This document shows positions 27,134 to 36,870 of a stretch of DNA of 64,000 nucleotides, one piece after another. The DNA comes from Saccharothrix sp. NRRL B-16348. Its GTDB lineage: Bacteria; Actinomycetota; Actinomycetes; Mycobacteriales; Pseudonocardiaceae. Both the position numbers and the translations under genes were made by a program. Location: positions 17,027-81,026 of the forward strand of contig NZ_LGED01000248.1 in assembly GCF_001280085.1 (NCBI RefSeq), read 5' to 3'. Position 1 is the stretch's first letter, and each line of letters begins with the position of its first letter. The notes below the pieces were generated by a model. That model worked only from the letters and a program-made list of their open reading frames with translations. It was not told where the DNA came from and made no database searches.

Positions 27134-27151
27134 GCTGGAATCGTTTCCAGC
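27134..27151. promoter_or_regulatory. LacI operator between GH115 and lacI-type gene
   Basis: GCTGGAA-TCGT-TTCCAGC, an 18-bp palindrome with perfect 7-base arms, upstream of both divergent genes. Confidence 0.65.
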
Positions 27152-27212
27152 GTGTGTTCCCCCTCCTGACCTGTCAAGACGCGCGAAAGTGTTTCGAAGA
27201 TTGACATATCCG

Positions 27213-27224
27213 GGAACGGATTCC
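27213..27224. promoter_or_regulatory. Second LacI operator
   Basis: GGAA-CGGA-TTCC with the same GGAA-N4-TTCC core as the site at 27134, only 13 bases before the regulator's GTG. This suits autorepression. Confidence 0.55.
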
Positions 27225-27236
27225 AGACTCTGCGGC

Positions 27237-28223
27237 GTGGCGGTGACCATCAAGGACGTGGCGCGGTTGGCCGGGGTGTCGGCGTCGTCGGTGTGCCGCA
27301 CCCTCGCCGCGCCGGACAAGGTCCGCCCGGACACCCGGGAACGGGTGCAGCGTGCCGTCGCCGAGCTGGGCTACTACCCGAACCGGGCCGCCCGAGGGCT
27401 CATCACCGGGCGCACCGGCAACCTCGGGTTGATCGTGCCCGATATCGCCAACCCTTTCTTCCCGGACATCATCAAAGCCGTCGAGGCGAGGGCCAGGGAA
27501 CTCGATTACGCGGTGTTCCTGGCCGACACCGACGAAGACCCGGCGGCCGAGGTGGCGTTGATCCGGGCCATGTCCAAGCAGGTGGACGGATTCCTGCTGG
27601 TGTCGGCCCGGTGCAGCGACGACGAATTGCGTTCGGTGTACCGCGACCTGCCCGTGGTCGTGGTGCAGCGCCGGGTGCGCCACGTGCCCGCCGTGACGTT
27701 CGACGACCACGACGGCATCCTCCAGGCGGTGGGCCACCTCGCGACGCTGGGGCACCGCCGCGTCGCCTACGTCGCCGGTCCCCGCACCTCGTGGAGCAAC
27801 AAGGAACGACAGCGCATCCTGCGCTTGACGACGTCGGCCGTGGGTGTCGAACTGGTCGACACCGGCCACGCCGCACCCACGCTCGACGGCGGCACGGCGG
27901 TCGCGGACCTGGTCCTGGCCACGGGGGCGACCGCGGTCATGACCTTCAACGACCTGATGGCGTTGGGCCTGCTCCGGCGGTTCCGGGCGTTGGGCGTCGA
28001 GGTGCCCGGGGACATCAGCGTCGTCGGGTTCGACGACATCCCGCTCGCCGAACTGGTCGACCCGCCGCTGACGACCATCGCACTGGCCAAGCAGAAGGCC
28101 GGCCGTGCGGGCATCGACATGCTGATCGGCCTGCTGAACAACCCCGAGACCGCCGCGCCACGCACCGTCCTGCCGACCCAGCTCACCGTGCGCGCCTCCA
28201 CCGGCCCCGCGCGCCGCGGCTGA
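27237..28223 (+). CDS. LacI-family transcriptional regulator
   Basis: 328 residues from GTG. N-terminal LacI HTH (TIKDVARLAGVSASSVCRTLAAP) with hinge, then a periplasmic-binding-protein-like sensor domain with LGLIVPDIANPFFPDI, FNDLMALGLL and ISVVGFDDIPLAELVDPPLTTI. It probably senses a uronic acid or xylo-oligosaccharide. Divergent from GH115 and upstream of an ABC-transporter/glucarate-dehydratase operon; it likely controls GH115 and itself. Ligand unknown. Confidence 0.88.
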   Translation: MAVTIKDVARLAGVSASSVCRTLAAPDKVRPDTRERVQRAVAELGYYPNRAARGLITGRTGNLGLIVPDIANPFFPDIIKAVEARARELDYAVFLADTDEDPAAEVALIRAMSKQVDGFLLVSARCSDDELRSVYRDLPVVVVQRRVRHVPAVTFDDHDGILQAVGHLATLGHRRVAYVAGPRTSWSNKERQRILRLTTSAVGVELVDTGHAAPTLDGGTAVADLVLATGATAVMTFNDLMALGLLRRFRALGVEVPGDISVVGFDDIPLAELVDPPLTTIALAKQKAGRAGIDMLIGLLNNPETAAPRTVLPTQLTVRASTGPARRG

Positions 28224-28245
28224 CCGACGCGCCACGCCGGACCAC

Positions 28246-28270
28246 AGCGGGATCGATCGACGATCCCGCT
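28246..28270 (+). terminator. Terminator after the LacI regulator
   Basis: AGCGGGATCG and CGATCCCGCT form a 10-bp perfect stem with a 5-base loop, then a pyrimidine-rich run (GTTCCGCCTTTCC). Confidence 0.6.
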
Positions 28271-28308
28271 GTTCCGCCTTTCCCGGAATAGGTCGGATAA
28301 TCGCCTGG

Positions 28309-28351
28309 TCACATTTGTGAACAATCATGGGCGACCGCATATGTGAACAAC
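28309..28351. promoter_or_regulatory. Direct repeats CA(T/-)ATGTGAACAA upstream of the ABC operon
   Basis: CACATTTGTGAACAA (28310-28324) and CATATGTGAACAA (28339-28351), about 29 bases apart. The first holds the palindrome TCACATTTGTGA (28309-28320). They lie in the 250-base gap before the solute-binding protein gene. A candidate operator/promoter for that operon; the binder is unknown. Confidence 0.4.
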
Positions 28352-28474
28352 CGCAGCCGGTTTCGATTCAGTCCGAAATTAGTTGCGCAACTCGTTGACC
28401 GGGTCGACGGAAGGCCGGTACGAATTCACCCCGTGCCTGGACGTCGCGCATTGCCGTCCGTCGAAGGGAAAACA

Positions 28475-29674
28475 ATGTCAAGAACCACGATCGGGATCGG
28501 CGTCGCGTCGCTGTTCCTGCTCGCCGCGTGCGGAGCACCCACCGCCGGTCCGACGCCGACGTACACCTCGGTGCCGGAGAAGCCCGCCGCCCCGGTCGAG
28601 CTGAACGTGCTGGACGTCGCCGGCAACCTCCAGCTGACCCAGGGCATGATCGACGAGTTCGTGGCGGCGAACCCGGACGTGGTCGGCAAGGTCAACTACA
28701 CCAAGGCCACCGCGCCCGACATGCCGGGCAAGCTCAAGGCCGAGCAGAGCGCGGGCCGGTCGCAGACCCACCTGGTGCTCACCGGCACCGACGGCCTGGC
28801 GGCGGTGGTCGGTCAGGGCTTGGCGGCCAGGCTGCTGCCGGACCAGGAGGCCAGGTTCCCCGGCCTGCGGGACAACTACCTGCCGCCCGCTGCCGCGATG
28901 CAGGACTTGGCGCAGGGCCAGGGGATCGCGGTCACCTACTACCCGGCCGGGCCGCTGCTGGAGTACGACCCGGCGAAGGTGCCGAGCCCGCCGAAGACCG
29001 CGGACGGGTTGCTGGCGTGGGCGAAGGCCAACCCGGGCAAGTTCCAGTACGCCGTGCCCGCGAACTCCGGCCCCGGCCGCACGTTCCTGATGGGCCTGCC
29101 CTACATCCTGGGCGACAAGGACCCCAAGGACCCGGAGAACGGCTGGGAGAAGACCTGGGCCTACCTCGCCGAGCTGGGCCGGTACGTGGACCACTACCCG
29201 TCCGGCACGACCGAGACGATGAAGAACCTCGCCAACGGCACCGCGAACGTCGTGGCCACCACCACCGGGTGGGACATCAACCCGCGCGTGCTCGGCACCG
29301 TGCCGGAGACCATGAAGGTCACCACGCTGGAGGGCTTCACCTGGGTGACCGACGCGCACTACGCGGTCGTGCCCAAGGGCGTGTCGCAGGACGTCATGGC
29401 GGCGAACCTGGCGCTGATCAAGTGGATGCTGGACCCGCAGCAGCAGGCGAAGGCCTACGACAAGGGCTACTTCTACCCGGGTCCGGCGGTCAAGGGCGTC
29501 ACGTTGGACATGGCGCCGGAGGAGTCGCGTGACGCGCTGGCGAAGTTCGGTCGTCCCGAGTACGACGCCTTGATCGAGAACCACCCGAAGGAGACGTCGT
29601 TGCCGGCCGAGGCGCAGGTGAAGGCGTTCCAGAAGTGGGAGCGCGAGATCGGCAGCGGGAAGACGGGCAAATGA
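28475..29674 (+). CDS. ABC transporter solute-binding lipoprotein
   Basis: 399 residues. Lipobox LLAACG with Cys19 anchors it to the membrane. The rest is an extracellular type 1/2 binding protein (MIDEFVAANPDVV, TWAYLAELGRYVDHYPSG, DAHYAVVPKGVSQDVM). Its stop overlaps the ATPase start by 4 bases (ATGA). The first gene of an operon of binding protein, ATPase, two permeases and glucarate dehydratase. The permeases and ATPase are of the PotABC kind, so the ligand may be a small charged compound such as an aldaric or uronic acid; this is inference from the last gene. GAAGGGA precedes ATG. Confidence 0.86.
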   Translation: MSRTTIGIGVASLFLLAACGAPTAGPTPTYTSVPEKPAAPVELNVLDVAGNLQLTQGMIDEFVAANPDVVGKVNYTKATAPDMPGKLKAEQSAGRSQTHLVLTGTDGLAAVVGQGLAARLLPDQEARFPGLRDNYLPPAAAMQDLAQGQGIAVTYYPAGPLLEYDPAKVPSPPKTADGLLAWAKANPGKFQYAVPANSGPGRTFLMGLPYILGDKDPKDPENGWEKTWAYLAELGRYVDHYPSGTTETMKNLANGTANVVATTTGWDINPRVLGTVPETMKVTTLEGFTWVTDAHYAVVPKGVSQDVMAANLALIKWMLDPQQQAKAYDKGYFYPGPAVKGVTLDMAPEESRDALAKFGRPEYDALIENHPKETSLPAEAQVKAFQKWEREIGSGKTGK

Positions 29675-30738
29675 GCGACCGGTTCACGGAGTTGACCATC
29701 GACGGGGTCCGTCGCGTGTTCGGCGAGCAGGTGGCGCTGCGCGGGATGGACCTGACGATCAAGGGCGGCGAGTTCGTGGCGCTGCTCGGCCCGTCGGGCT
29801 GCGGCAAGTCGACCGCGTTGAACTGCCTGGCCGGGCTGCTGCCGCTGTCCGGCGGACGGATCCTGGTCGACGGCGAGCGGATCGACCAGCTGCCGCCGGA
29901 GAAGCGCGGTTTCGGCATGGTGTTCCAGAACTACGCGTTGTTCCCCCACATGTCCGTGCGGCGCAACATCGCGTTCGGCCTGGCCATGCGCAAGGTCGCC
30001 AAGGCCGAGCAGGCCCGGCGGGTGGAGGAGGCGTTGCGCCTGGTGCAACTGGGCGCGCACGCGGACAAGTTCCCCGGCCAGCTCTCCGGCGGCCAGCAGC
30101 AGCGCGTCGCCATCGCACGCGCGGTCGTGATGGAGCCGCCGTTGGTGCTGATGGACGAACCACTGTCCAACCTGGACGCTTCGCTACGGCTGGAGATGCG
30201 TTCGGAGATCCGGCGGTTGCACCAGTCGCTCGGGCTGACCACGGTGTACGTCACGCACGACCAGGAGGAGGCGCTGGCGCTGGCGGACCGGCTGGTGGTG
30301 ATGCGCGACGGCGAGGTGCAGCAGGTCGGCACACCGCAGGAGGTGTACGCGCAACCCGTCAACCGGCACGTGGCCGGGTTCATGGGTTACCGCAACCTCC
30401 TGCCCGCCGTGGTGACCGCGACCGACGGCGAGCACGTCACCGTCACCGCCGAGGGCGTGGCACTGACCGGCGTCAACCGGAACGGTCCGTCCTCCGGCGA
30501 GGCGGTGGTGGCCGTCCGGCCCGAGGACTTCGCCGTCCTCGCGCCCTCGGCGCCGCCCCAGGCCGACGAGCTGCGCGCCGAGGTGGAGATCGTGGAGTAC
30601 CACGGCCGCGAGCAGGCCGTGGAGGCGCGGTTGCCGGGTGGGCGGGCGGTGCACCTGCGCACCACCGAACGGCTCGCGCCGGGTGACGCGGTGCGGTTGC
30701 GGGTGCCGGTCGAGCGGGTCCTGGTGTTCGCACCGTGA
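29671..30738 (+). CDS. ABC transporter ATP-binding protein (PotA/MsmK type)
   Basis: 355 residues. Walker [10 protein letters not shown] (40-48), Q-loop [13 protein letters not shown], signature LSGGQQQR, Walker [13 protein letters not shown], switch His in YVTHDQEEA, and a C-terminal TOBE domain (about 260-355, [11 protein letters not shown]). It energises the transporter encoded by its neighbours, with which it overlaps by 4 bases on both sides. Confidence 0.93.
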   Translation: MSDRFTELTIDGVRRVFGEQVALRGMDLTIKGGEFVALLGPSGCGKSTALNCLAGLLPLSGGRILVDGERIDQLPPEKRGFGMVFQNYALFPHMSVRRNIAFGLAMRKVAKAEQARRVEEALRLVQLGAHADKFPGQLSGGQQQRVAIARAVVMEPPLVLMDEPLSNLDASLRLEMRSEIRRLHQSLGLTTVYVTHDQEEALALADRLVVMRDGEVQQVGTPQEVYAQPVNRHVAGFMGYRNLLPAVVTATDGEHVTVTAEGVALTGVNRNGPSSGEAVVAVRPEDFAVLAPSAPPQADELRAEVEIVEYHGREQAVEARLPGGRAVHLRTTERLAPGDAVRLRVPVERVLVFAP

Positions 30739-31637
30739 CCGCCACCGCGACCACCACCTCCGCGACCCCGGCCCTGCGCCACCGCCTGGCCGAACGCGGC
30801 GTCGACCGGCTCCTGCTGCTGCTCGTGCCCGGCACGGTGTTCATCGCCCTGCTGTTCCTCTACCCCTTCCTCTACGGGCTGCAGTTGTCCTTCCAGCCCA
30901 ACACCGGCGGACCACTCGCCAACTACGAGCGGTTCTTCACCGACGCCTACCTGCGCGACACGATCTGGATCACGCTGCGGCTCGGGCTGCCGGCGGCGTT
31001 GTTCAACGTGCTGGCCTCGATCCCCATCGCCTACCGCATGCGCGGGAAGTTCCGGGGCAAGCGGCTGATCACGACCATCCTCGTGGTGCCGATCACCCTC
31101 GGCACCGTGCTCACCGCCGAAGGCCTGATCGAGTACCTGAGCCCGGTGGGCTGGTTCAACAAGATCCTCCTCGGCCTCGGTCTGGTCGACGAGCCGGTCC
31201 GCCTGGTGCACAACTACTGGGGCGTGCTGTTCTCCCTGATCATCACCGGGTTCCCGTTCGCGTTCCTGCTCACGCTGTCGTACCTGTCCGGCATCGACCC
31301 GTCGTTGGAACGCGCCGCCGCCACGCTGGGCGCCTCGCCGAGGCAGCGGTTCCGGCACATCGTCATGCCGTTGCTGGCGCCGGGGCTCGCGGTGACGTTC
31401 TGCCTGTCGTTCGTGCTCGCGTTCTCGGTGTTCCCGTCCGCGATCATGGTCGGCGAACCGCAGGGTTCCACCCACGTCATCTCCATCGCCGCCTACAACA
31501 CGGCGTTCCGCGACTTCGACTACCCGATGGGCTCCGCCGTGGCCATGATCATGGCGGTGGTGATGCTGCTGGTCATCGGCCTGGTCCTGCTCTGGCGGAC
31601 CACCCTGTACCGCGGCGCGACAGGAGGCAAGGGATGA
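30735..31637 (+). CDS. ABC transporter permease, PotB-like
   Basis: 300 residues, GTG start in a GTGA overlap. Six predicted membrane segments (first: LLLLLVPGTVFIALLFLYPFLYG). The EAA-type loop ERAAATLGASPRQRFRHIVMPLLAPG contacts the ATPase. Partner of the following permease. Confidence 0.9.
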   Translation: MTATATTTSATPALRHRLAERGVDRLLLLLVPGTVFIALLFLYPFLYGLQLSFQPNTGGPLANYERFFTDAYLRDTIWITLRLGLPAALFNVLASIPIAYRMRGKFRGKRLITTILVVPITLGTVLTAEGLIEYLSPVGWFNKILLGLGLVDEPVRLVHNYWGVLFSLIITGFPFAFLLTLSYLSGIDPSLERAAATLGASPRQRFRHIVMPLLAPGLAVTFCLSFVLAFSVFPSAIMVGEPQGSTHVISIAAYNTAFRDFDYPMGSAVAMIMAVVMLLVIGLVLLWRTTLYRGATGGKG

Positions 31638-32446
31638 GGCCCGCAGCCTGGCTCACCTGGGGCGCACTGGCGTTCTTCCTGCTCAACCTCGTCGGCGTGG
31701 TCGGCGCGGTGCTCGTGAACTCGTTCAGCACCCAGTGGTTCGGCACGTGGTGGCCCAACGGCCTCACCACCGCCTGGTACGCCGAGGCGTGGCGCGAGTA
31801 CAACCTGTTCGACGTGCTGCTCGTGACCCTCCAGGTCTCGGTGGCCGTGGTCGTCATCTCGGTGCTGATCGGCGTGCCGACCGCCTATGCCCTGGCCCGG
31901 CGGGACTTCCCCGGCAAGAAGTTGCTCAACCTGCTGTTCCTGCTGCCCATCCTGATGCCGCCGATGACCTACGGCATCCCGCTGGCCACCGTGCTCTACA
32001 AGTTCCACCTGGCCGGCAGCATGACCGGCGTCATCGTGGCCAACCTCGTTCCCTCGGTGCCGTTCGTCGTGCTGACCATGACACCGTTCATCGAGCAGAT
32101 CGACACCAAGATCGAGTCCGCGGCCCGCATGTGCGGCGCCCGCACGTCGGCGGTCCTCACCAGGATCCTGGCCCCACTGCTGATCCCGGGCATCCTGGCC
32201 GCCTCGATCCTCGTGCTCGTCCGCACCGTGGGCATGTTCGAGCTGACCTTCCTCACCGCCGGACCCGACAGCGAAACCCTGGTCGTCTCGCTGTTCTACT
32301 CCGTCTCGGCGGCCGGCATCCGCGCACAGCAGACCGTCGACGCCATGGCCGTCATCTACACCGCGTCCATGCTCGTCCTGCTGGTCATCGCACTCAGATT
32401 CGTCAACCCCACCCAGTTGGTGACCAGGCTCAAGGAGCACGACTGA
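31634..32446 (+). CDS. ABC transporter permease, PotC-like
   Basis: 270 residues, ATGA overlap with the previous gene. Six membrane segments and the EAA loop ESAARMCGARTSAVLTRILAPLLIPG. Completes the importer. Confidence 0.9.
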   Translation: MRPAAWLTWGALAFFLLNLVGVVGAVLVNSFSTQWFGTWWPNGLTTAWYAEAWREYNLFDVLLVTLQVSVAVVVISVLIGVPTAYALARRDFPGKKLLNLLFLLPILMPPMTYGIPLATVLYKFHLAGSMTGVIVANLVPSVPFVVLTMTPFIEQIDTKIESAARMCGARTSAVLTRILAPLLIPGILAASILVLVRTVGMFELTFLTAGPDSETLVVSLFYSVSAAGIRAQQTVDAMAVIYTASMLVLLVIALRFVNPTQLVTRLKEHD

Positions 32447-32506
32447 TCGAAAGCACCTCGCCGTTGATCCGGCTGAATCACCCTGAAACCGCTCGAGAGG
32501 ATCCCG

Positions 32507-33838
32507 ATGACCGGCCCGGTCCCCACCGTCGCGCGCGTCGAAGCAGTTCCCGTCGCCGGGCACGACAGCATGCTGCTCAACCTCAGCGGCGCGCACGCCC
32601 CGTACTTCACCCGCAACATCGCGATCGTCACCGACGACCGAGGACGCGTCGGCGTCGGCGAGGTGCCCGGCGGCGAGGCGATCCGGCAGACGATCGAGGA
32701 CGCCAACGAGCTGCTCGTCGGACAGCCCGTCGCCCGGTTCGGCCCGCTCTTGCGCTCGGTCGCGGACGCGTTCGCCGACCGCGACGCCGGCGGGCGCGGC
32801 TCGCAGACGTTCGACCTGCGCACCACCGTGCACGCCGTGACGGCCCTCGAATCGGCACTGCTGGACCTGCTCGGCCAACACCTGGACGTGCCCGTCGCCG
32901 ACCTGCTCGGCGACGGCAGGCGACGCGACGTGGTCCCGATGCTCGGCTACCTGTTCTACGTCGGCGACCGCGACGCCACCGACCTGCCCTACGTCACCGA
33001 GCAGCCGCCCGCCGACGACTGGGAACGGCTGCGCCGCGAACCCGCGCTCACCCCGGAAGCCGTCGTGGCGCTGGCCGAAGCCGCCCAGGCCAGGTACGGC
33101 TTCACCGACTTCAAGCTCAAAGGCGGTGTCCTGCAAGCGGAACAGGAGGTGGAGGCCGTGCGCGCCCTCGCCCGACGGTTCCCCGAGGCCCGCGTCACGG
33201 TGGACCCCAACGGCGCGTGGCGGCTGCGGGAAGCCGTCGACCTGTGCCGCGACCTGCACGGCGTGCTCGCCTACGCGGAGGACCCGGTCGGCGCCGAGGA
33301 CGGCTACTCCGGCCGCGAGGTCATGGCCGAGTTCCGCCGCGCCACCGGCCTGCCCACCGCGACGAACATGATCGCCACCGACTGGCGCCAGCTGGCACAC
33401 GCCGTCCGCGCCGCCGCGGTCGACATCCCCTTGGCCGACCCGCACTTCTGGACCATGCGCGGCTCGGTCCGCGTCGCCCAGCTGTGCGCCGACTTCGGCC
33501 TCACGTGGGGCTCGCACTCCAACAACCACTTCGACATCTCACTGGCGATGTTCACCCACGTCGGCGCCGCCGCACCGGGACCGATCACCGCCCTGGACAC
33601 CCACTGGATCTGGCAGGACGGCCAGGCGCTGACCCGGACGCCGCTGCGCATCCGCGACGGCGGCATCACCGTCCCGACCACACCGGGCCTCGGCGTCGAA
33701 CTCGACCGGGACGCCCTCGCCGCCGCGCACGAGCTGTACCTGGAGCACGGGCTCGGCTCCCGCGACGACGCCACCGCCATGCGCCAACTGGTCCCCGGCT
33801 GGCGGTTCGACCCCAAACGCCCCAGCCTGGTCCGCTGA
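32507..33838 (+). CDS. gudD: Glucarate dehydratase (enolase superfamily)
   Basis: 443 residues, close to the usual 446. It removes water from D-glucarate (or L-idarate) to 5-keto-4-deoxy-D-glucarate. The general bases are present: FKLKG with Lys203 and Lys205, and His341 in SHSNNHFD. Metal ligands lie in VDPNGAW, AEDPVG and TNMIATDW. It follows the transporter genes after 60 bases, so glucarate made from glucuronic acid (for example from GH115 action on xylan) or taken up directly could be the substrate. The rest of the route is not in the window. Confidence 0.9.
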   Translation: MTGPVPTVARVEAVPVAGHDSMLLNLSGAHAPYFTRNIAIVTDDRGRVGVGEVPGGEAIRQTIEDANELLVGQPVARFGPLLRSVADAFADRDAGGRGSQTFDLRTTVHAVTALESALLDLLGQHLDVPVADLLGDGRRRDVVPMLGYLFYVGDRDATDLPYVTEQPPADDWERLRREPALTPEAVVALAEAAQARYGFTDFKLKGGVLQAEQEVEAVRALARRFPEARVTVDPNGAWRLREAVDLCRDLHGVLAYAEDPVGAEDGYSGREVMAEFRRATGLPTATNMIATDWRQLAHAVRAAAVDIPLADPHFWTMRGSVRVAQLCADFGLTWGSHSNNHFDISLAMFTHVGAAAPGPITALDTHWIWQDGQALTRTPLRIRDGGITVPTTPGLGVELDRDALAAAHELYLEHGLGSRDDATAMRQLVPGWRFDPKRPSLVR

Positions 33839-33891
33839 TGGACGTGGACTGCGCAGACCGACGTCGAACCGACGAATAGTTGAGGATTCAG

Positions 33892-33946
33892 TTAGTGTCG
33901 GACCGTGACAAACCCCTTGTTCGGGTCGCGAGGGGTGCGCTAGGTT
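33892..33946 (+). promoter_or_regulatory. Likely GH2 promoter with a degenerate ROK-type box
   Basis: TTGTTC (33917-33922), 18-base spacer, TAGGTT (33941-33946). Just upstream, 33892-33912 matches the ROK-type 21-mer at about 14 of 21 positions, keeping the TGACAAA arm. The promoter is plausible; the box is weak. Confidence 0.35.
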
Positions 33947-34083
33947 GCATGAGCACCAGGTCGAACGGCCCCGCACGACCGATCATCGCCGTGCGCCGAG
34001 TCGGACGCGGTTCCTCCTCACCGGTCTCTGGTCTCACGCCGCCTTGTCGGCGATGAAAGGCGCACCCCACCATGGAGGCTCAC

Positions 34084-36813
34084 GTGGAAAACCACCGCGA
34101 CTTCCCGGAGCCGGCCACCGAGACCCTGTTGCTGACGGGTTCCGACGCGGACCACACGGTCCCCTGGGAATTCCAGGTGACCGAGGGCCGGAACAGCGGC
34201 GTGTGGGGGACGATCCCGACGCCGTCGAACTGGGAGTGCCACGGTTTCGGCACCTACCGGTGGGGCTGGGACCTGCGGCCCGACGAGAAGGGCCGCTACC
34301 GGCACCGCTTCACCGTGCCCGCCACGTGGTCGGGCCGAACGGTCTTCGTGGTCTTCGAGGGTTCGATGACGGACACCGAGGTGCGGGTCAACGGCACGTC
34401 GGCCGGTCCGGTGCACCAGGGCGGCTTCTACCGGTTCCGGTACGACGTGACGTCGTCGCTGCGGTGGGGGCAGGAGAACCTGATCGAGGTGACGGTCAGC
34501 CGGGAGTCGGCGGACGAGTCGGTGAACGACGCCGAGCGGCGCGGCGACTACTGGAACTTCAGCGGCGTCTACCGGCCGGTGTCGTTGCAGGCGTTCCCGG
34601 CGTCGCGGATCGACCGGGTCGCGATCGACGCCGGGCACACCGGAGCCTTCCGGCTGGACGCGCACCTGGCGGGGGCGGGCGTGGCCGGGCGGGTGGTCGG
34701 CCAGGTCCGGCGGCTCGACGGCACCCCGATCGGCGACCCGTTCTTCGCGCCGGTCGAACCGGGCGCCACGACGGCGACGCTGACCACCTCGGTGGCCTCG
34801 CCGGAGACGTGGACGGCGGAGTCGCCGAACCTGTACCGGGTCGACGTGCGCCTCGTCGACGCCGGCGGTGAGCCGCTGCACGGGATCACCGAGCGGTTCG
34901 GGTTCCGCACGATCGAGGTCCGTGAGGGCGACGGCGTCTACGTCAACGGGTCGAAGGTGATCCTGAAGGGCACCAACCGGCACACGTTCTGGCCGACGCT
35001 GGGCCGCGCGTCGAGCCCGCGCCTCGCCCGGACGGACATCCTGCTGATGAAGGAGATGAACAACAACGCCGTGCGGATGTCGCACTACCCGCCGGACACG
35101 TTCTTCCTCGACCTGTGCGACGAACTCGGCCTCTACGTGATCGACGAGCTGGCCGGCTGGCAGAAGCGCTACGACGAGGCCGTGGCCGCGCCGCTGGTCG
35201 CCTCGATGGTGACCCGCGACGTCAACCACCCGTCGATCATCATGTGGGCCAACGGCAACGAAGGCGGCTGGAACACCGCCCTGGACGACCACTACGCCCG
35301 CTACGACCCCCAGCGCCGCCCGGTGATCCACCCCTGGGAGAAGTTCGGCGGCATTGACACCGACCACTACGAGACCTACGACAGCACCCGCGCCATCCTG
35401 TCCGGCTCCATGATCCACCTGCCGACCGAGTTCCTGCACGGCCTCTACGACGGCGGCGCGGGCGCGGGCCTGAACGACTACTGGGCGTTGTTGAGCGCCG
35501 GACCGCGCCGCGCCGGCGGGTTCATCTGGGCGTTCGTGGACGAGGGCCTGGTCCGCGACGACCGGGGAGGCGCGATCGACACCACCGGCAACTGCGCGCC
35601 TGACGGCGTCCTGGGGCCGTTCCGCGAGAAGGAGGCCAGCTTCCACACCATCCGGGACATCTGGTCGCCGGTCCAGCTCGCGAACCCGGCCTACTACGCC
35701 ACCTCGTTCCCGGCGGACTTCGCCGGCCGGGTCGACGTCGTCAACCGCTACGACCACACGGACCTGCGGGGCTGCCGGTTCTCCTGGCGGCTGCTCCGGC
35801 AGGCCGCGCCGGACGCGTCGGGCACCGGGCCGACCGTGCTCGCGCAGGGCTCCGCGGCCGGCCCGGACGTCGCGCCTGGAGGCGCCGGCACGGTCACGCT
35901 GGGGCTGCCCTCGACGTGGGCCGACGCCGACACGTTGTGGGTCGACGTCCTGGACCGCGCCGGCGCGACGATCTGCACGTGGACGTGGCGGATCAAGAAG
36001 GCGGCCGACATCGCCCGCCGCGTCGTGGTCGCCCCGGCCTCCGGCACGACGGCCGTCACGGAGGACAGCACGGGCGTGACCATGACCGCGAACGGCACCG
36101 CGGTCACGATCTCCAAGTGGTCGGGCAGGCTGGCCCGGGTCACCCGCGACGGGACCACCGTGTCGCTCGGCAACGGCCCGGCCATGGCGGTGGGTTCGGC
36201 GTCGCTGATCGGCCTCACGCACTTCCGCGACGGCACGGGCCACGTCGTGCAGGCCACTTACCGCGGGGACCTGAACGAGGTGCGGTGGCGGATGGACGCC
36301 AACGGGTGGTTGCGCCTGGAGTACCGCTACACCCGGACCGGCCCGCACGACTTCCTCGGCGTGAACCTCGACTACCCCGAGAACCGCGTGCTCGGCCTGA
36401 CCTGGCTGGGCGACGGCCCGTACCGGGTCTGGCAGAACCGGAGGCGCGGCGTGCACCACGGCGTGTGGACCAAGGACTACAACCGCACCGCCACCGGGGC
36501 GAACGCCTGGCAGTACCCGGAGTTCAAGGGCTACCACGCCAACACCTGCTGGGCCGCGCTGCGCACCACCGAAGGCGTCATCACGGTCGTGTCCGAACAG
36601 GACGACCTGTTCCTCCGCCTGTTCACGCCCGACGTCGGCCCCGAGCCGATGACGGCGACCGCGCCGTTCCCGGCCGGCGGGATCTCCCTGCTGGACGCCA
36701 TCCCGGCGATGGGCACCAAGAACCACACCCCCGACCTCCTCGGCCCGGAGAGCCGACGCGCCGTGGCCACCGGCCGGTACGACCGCACCGTCCACTTCCG
36801 GTTCACGGCCTGA
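34084..36813 (+). CDS. GH2-family glycoside hydrolase, no signal peptide
   Basis: About 909 residues, cytoplasmic. GH2 sandwich and immunoglobulin domains (YRHRFTVPATWSGR, VRVNGTSAGPVHQGGF, FGFRTIEVREGDGVYVNGSKVILKGTNRHTFWP), then the barrel. The acid/base Glu is in WANGNEGGWN and a probable nucleophile Glu in LPTEFLHGLYDGG. The C-terminal part is an extra beta domain of about 250 residues. Beta-galactosidase, -mannosidase or -glucuronidase activity cannot be told apart. The GTG at 34084 is preferred because GGAGG lies 5 bases upstream; that GGAGG is inside the alternative ATG start at 34072. Confidence 0.83.
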   Translation: MENHRDFPEPATETLLLTGSDADHTVPWEFQVTEGRNSGVWGTIPTPSNWECHGFGTYRWGWDLRPDEKGRYRHRFTVPATWSGRTVFVVFEGSMTDTEVRVNGTSAGPVHQGGFYRFRYDVTSSLRWGQENLIEVTVSRESADESVNDAERRGDYWNFSGVYRPVSLQAFPASRIDRVAIDAGHTGAFRLDAHLAGAGVAGRVVGQVRRLDGTPIGDPFFAPVEPGATTATLTTSVASPETWTAESPNLYRVDVRLVDAGGEPLHGITERFGFRTIEVREGDGVYVNGSKVILKGTNRHTFWPTLGRASSPRLARTDILLMKEMNNNAVRMSHYPPDTFFLDLCDELGLYVIDELAGWQKRYDEAVAAPLVASMVTRDVNHPSIIMWANGNEGGWNTALDDHYARYDPQRRPVIHPWEKFGGIDTDHYETYDSTRAILSGSMIHLPTEFLHGLYDGGAGAGLNDYWALLSAGPRRAGGFIWAFVDEGLVRDDRGGAIDTTGNCAPDGVLGPFREKEASFHTIRDIWSPVQLANPAYYATSFPADFAGRVDVVNRYDHTDLRGCRFSWRLLRQAAPDASGTGPTVLAQGSAAGPDVAPGGAGTVTLGLPSTWADADTLWVDVLDRAGATICTWTWRIKKAADIARRVVVAPASGTTAVTEDSTGVTMTANGTAVTISKWSGRLARVTRDGTTVSLGNGPAMAVGSASLIGLTHFRDGTGHVVQATYRGDLNEVRWRMDANGWLRLEYRYTRTGPHDFLGVNLDYPENRVLGLTWLGDGPYRVWQNRRRGVHHGVWTKDYNRTATGANAWQYPEFKGYHANTCWAALRTTEGVITVVSEQDDLFLRLFTPDVGPEPMTATAPFPAGGISLLDAIPAMGTKNHTPDLLGPESRRAVATGRYDRTVHFRFTA

Positions 36814-36870
36814 CCCGGGGTGGTGAACGCGATCGGCCGCACCGGGTCGTAGTGAAAGGATGACAGGCCG

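Noticed and set aside
31520..33529. 669-codon minus-strand frame opposite permease and gudD
   Set aside because: His/Asp/Gly-rich shadow; crosses two clear genes.
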